A stretch of 8,077 nt of DNA from an uncultured Chitinophagaceae bacterium (GTDB taxonomy: Bacteria > Bacteroidota > Bacteroidia > Chitinophagales > Chitinophagaceae). Positions 6,791 to 8,077 of this stretch are shown here, one piece after another (position 1 is the first letter of the stretch; every line of letters starts with the position of its first letter). A program made the position numbers and the translations under genes. Where the stretch lies: the NCBI GenBank assembly GCA_937897585.1, contig CALCNY010000027.1, forward strand, positions 1 through 8,077, in the 5' to 3' direction. The notes beneath the pieces were generated by a model. That model did not search any database. It was given only the letters and a program-made list of their open reading frames with translations, and was not told the origin of the DNA.

Positions 6791-7306
6791 TTACAACTTG
6801 GTAGTGAACTCTCCTTCTTCATCCAGCTTCACCTTCAATCGTTTTTCACCTTGTTTCAATATTACTTTCCAAACTTTAGTAGCACCTTTATCATCTTCAT
6901 ATGTTACTCTGTAAACATCCTTGGGAATGTCCCAATGAGGATATCTTTTCACCAATGACTGAGCAACTGATTTGGGCAATGCTACATTTTTGAATCTTTC
7001 TGCAGTACGCAATAATTTTCCGTCTTTGTTGTAAGTGGCCAATACATAACCCGCAGGCAAGTAAAAAGAAATGTTATACTCCTCATATTCATCATCATAA
7101 TACTCGGAGTTTTTAACATCATAAGAAGCAGCTTGGTGCTCGAGAATTCTAACCGGCTGAGGCAATTCTCTATTATCTACTGCAGATAGGTATTTATATC
7201 TCATTGCAGAGATGACCACTTCAGGCATTAGCACCTGAGAAAAAACTGTGTTGAATAATCCAAGAACAAAGAAGAACAAAAACATGATTAATTTAATTTG
7301 TTTCAT
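6791..7306 (-). CDS. Exported PepSY-like protein
   Basis: A 171-residue protein, exported by a signal peptide: MKQIK, then a hydrophobic core (residues 6-19) and a likely cut between Ser23 and Gln24 (VFS|QVLMP), typical of Bacteroidota. The mature part has a Tyr- and acid-rich stretch (NSEYYDDEYEEY, 66-77), SFYLPAGYVLATYNKDGKLL (80-99) and a C-terminal block with RTAERFKNVALPKSVAQSLV (100-119), RYPHWDI and VYRVTYEDDKGATKVWKVIL. This alternation of strand, helix and strands fits the PepSY-like (BLIP-like) periplasmic fold common in Bacteroidota; no catalytic residues are visible. Function is unknown, perhaps ligand or peptidase-inhibitor binding. A start at 7342 is open too, adding 12 residues, but the 7306 ATG gives a normal signal peptide. 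It has a clear promoter and its own terminator, so it is monocistronic. Confidence 0.8.
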   Translation of the reverse strand: MKQIKLIMFLFFFVLGLFNTVFSQVLMPEVVISAMRYKYLSAVDNRELPQPVRILEHQAASYDVKNSEYYDDEYEEYNISFYLPAGYVLATYNKDGKLLRTAERFKNVALPKSVAQSLVKRYPHWDIPKDVYRVTYEDDKGATKVWKVILKQGEKRLKVKLDEEGEFTTKL

Positions 7307-7368
7307 AAGTGTACATTTTAATTTTTTTTGAATGATTTTCAATTCATTTCAATTGATTTTTAAAATAA

Positions 7369-7397
7369 CAAAAATAGAATGTGGAATAAAATGACAA
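7369..7397 (-). promoter_or_regulatory. Promoter of the PepSY-like gene
   Basis: On the - strand TTG (7397-7395) is followed after 18 bases by TATTTTTG (7376-7369), an exact match to the Bacteroidota -33/-7 pattern TTG-N17-23-TAnnTTTG. Transcription would start near 7363, giving a leader of about 57 bases to the ATG at 7306. Confidence 0.65.
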
Positions 7398-7443
7398 GAG
7401 TCAATTGATTTGCTAACTTTCATTAATGAATAAAGAATGACAT

Positions 7444-7474
7444 AAAAAAAGCAGTTACAAAAATGTAACTGCTT
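7444..7474 (-). terminator. Strong intrinsic terminator, - strand
   Basis: An 11-bp perfect stem, AAGCAGTTACA/TGTAACTGCTT (7449-7459 with 7464-7474), with a 4-base loop. On the - strand it is followed by a run of seven T (7450-7444, the first two in the stem). There is no T-run on the other side, so it acts on - strand transcription coming from the right: either the candidate RNA or the AbiEii gene, whose stop is 225 bases upstream. Confidence 0.85.
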
Positions 7475-7634
7475 GATGAGAGTTGTGACCGCGTTAGGAA
7501 AAATCCCCTTCCGCTCAATATGTTAATACTACTGACTTTCAATAAATAGCTACTATCCTTGTGAAAATTATCGGAAAAACCTTCACTTTATCTACGGAAT
7601 GGCTTACTGAATGTTCAAGAACTAACGCTAAGGT
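7444..7634 (-). ncRNA. Candidate structured small RNA ending in an intrinsic terminator
   Basis: Read on the - strand, a closing helix joins ACC-(bulge UUA)-GCGUUAG (7634-7622) to CUAACGCGGU (7497-7488), 10 bp across ~125 bases. Nested inside it, CC-A-UUCCG (7602-7595) pairs with CGGAA-G-GG (7513-7506), 7 bp with one A-G mismatch. Between the two helices lies an asymmetric bubble (19 and 8 bases). A further hairpin joins 7582-7586 to 7561-7565. A strong terminator follows (7444-7474). Long rod, open bubble and a length near 190 bases resemble 6S RNA, which mimics an open promoter; Bacteroidota have a 6S-Flavo class. No exact -7 element is visible upstream (best is TATTTTTC near 7650). It could instead be the long 3' tail of the AbiEii transcript. 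Helices were found by eye; no folding energy was computed. Confidence 0.35.
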
Positions 7635-7698
7635 AGAGAAATTTTAGAACTAGAAAAATAATAAAACTAAATAAGTTTTGCTCACAAAAATTCAAGTA

Positions 7699-8077
7699 TT
7701 AAAATGCTTTCAACTTCCACTCCACAACAGAAATTCTGTTTTTGATTCGATTGAGTGTTGCCAATAATTCCTTCTCATCAGGAAAATCTCCGTAAACCAT
7801 TTCTTTGAAATTGACAGTATATGCAGACTTCAATTTTGGCCACATCAAATCAAGATCTGAAAATATTTTTGATTTTATGGGATGATGTTTTAACCAATCA
7901 TTGTTATTCTTAAAACTATCAACATCATCATTGGCAACTTTCAATAACATGTTTTCAAAATCAGCAGAATTGAAAAATTCTATTATTTCTTTTTGTATCA
8001 AAAGTTGATGCAAGTCATACACATGCCTAATTTTTTTCTTCAAATCTTCTTCTGCATTTTCAGTGTATGAAAAGCGA
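7699..8077 (-). CDS. AbiEii/AbiGii-family nucleotidyltransferase toxin, C-terminal part (partial)
   Basis: The frame is open from the right edge to the TAA at 7699-7701, giving 125 residues. A TTG at 8043 could be mistaken for a start, but the coding pattern continues upstream (RFSYTENAEED before LKKKIRHVYDL), so the real start is outside. The block KKKIRHVYDLHQLL, followed by EIIEFF, SADFENML, a conserved V-x-x-D-D stretch, NNDWLKHHP, KIFSDL, MW..L...Y and FKEMVYGDFPDE, fits the C-terminal half of AbiEii proteins. Their N-terminal nucleotidyltransferase domain (GS motif and metal acids) is missing here. Family members transfer nucleotides to tRNA or other targets and work with an AbiEi-type antitoxin in phage abortive infection or toxin-antitoxin modules. 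Motif IV (xDxxD) reads H-V-Y-D, with the first Asp replaced by His. The antitoxin should lie beyond the right edge (inference). Confidence 0.8.
   Translation of the reverse strand, partial: RFSYTENAEEDLKKKIRHVYDLHQLLIQKEIIEFFNSADFENMLLKVANDDVDSFKNNNDWLKHHPIKSKIFSDLDLMWPKLKSAYTVNFKEMVYGDFPDEKELLATLNRIKNRISVVEWKLKAF

Larger units (their letters stand above)
7307..7698. other. 392-base intergenic stretch without a protein gene
   Basis: No reading frame of coding character is visible on either strand. From left to right it holds the leader and promoter of the PepSY-like gene (to 7397), a plain AT-rich spacer (7398-7443), a - strand terminator (7444-7474), a region with long-range base pairing (7488-7634), and an AT-rich segment (7635-7698) that precedes it on the - strand and follows the AbiEii stop. 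The paired part is less AT-rich than its flanks. Confidence 0.7.

Noticed and set aside
6791..7342. A start at 7342 for the PepSY-like protein.
   Set aside because: It would put 12 Lys-rich residues before the natural signal peptide. The ATG at 7306 gives a standard signal, and the promoter at 7369-7397 leaves a normal leader.
6758..7411. CAATTGATTT occurring three times (6758, 7350, 7402).
   Set aside because: It is a short AT-rich word in AT-rich spacers. The spacing is irregular and there is no link to promoters, so chance is enough.
7491..7628. An integron attC site, because GCGTTAG and CTAACGC form inverted ends.
   Set aside because: In attC the first arm ends in AAC and the last begins GTT; here the order is reversed, and no integron cassette or integrase is seen.
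7699..8043. A complete 114-residue gene starting at 8043 on the - strand.
   Set aside because: The start would be a TTG, and the same frame stays open to the window edge with residues that continue the AbiEii pattern. It is a fragment of a longer gene.

Overview
The window looks like chromosome from a member of the Bacteroidota. The DNA is AT-rich. A type IX secretion (T9SS) C-terminal sorting signal lies at the left edge, and two lipoproteins have a basic or acidic tract right after the lipobox cysteine. A Cys/Trp repeat protein of Bacteroidota style is present, promoters fit the Bacteroidota TAnnTTTG -7 pattern, and no convincing Shine-Dalgarno sites decide the starts. I cannot place it below phylum; a Chitinophagales- or Sphingobacteriales-like source is only a guess.

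Left half, + strand, envelope and secreted proteins. The last codons of a T9SS cargo protein (1-95) are followed 5 bases later by a CotH-family protein-kinase-like lipoprotein (101-1483). After a 118-base gap comes a 1099-residue fusion (1602-4901): an exported MauG/CCP-type di-haem peroxidase carrying five ~49-residue Cys/Trp repeats and four ~105-residue PKD-like repeats. A 19-bp-stem terminator ends it. Its own promoter then drives a small surface lipoprotein (5019-5453). Next are a 9-bp-period minisatellite and a 76-residue DUF5808 membrane protein (5542-5772).

Right half, - strand. A LigB/YgiD-type extradiol dioxygenase (5787-6629) converges on the DUF5808 gene. Upstream of it, a periplasmic PepSY-like protein (6791-7306) has a clear promoter and its own terminator. 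The right edge holds the 3' part of an AbiEii/AbiGii-family nucleotidyltransferase toxin gene (7699-8077). Its true start lies outside the window, so the window touches a defence or toxin-antitoxin locus.

The least expected feature is the 7444-7634 stretch between the AbiEii gene and the PepSY-like gene. It has no reading frame. On the - strand it can form a long-range closing helix, a second nested helix and a strong intrinsic terminator with a T-run. This resembles the architecture of a small structured RNA, possibly of 6S type, and is the best candidate here for something undescribed.
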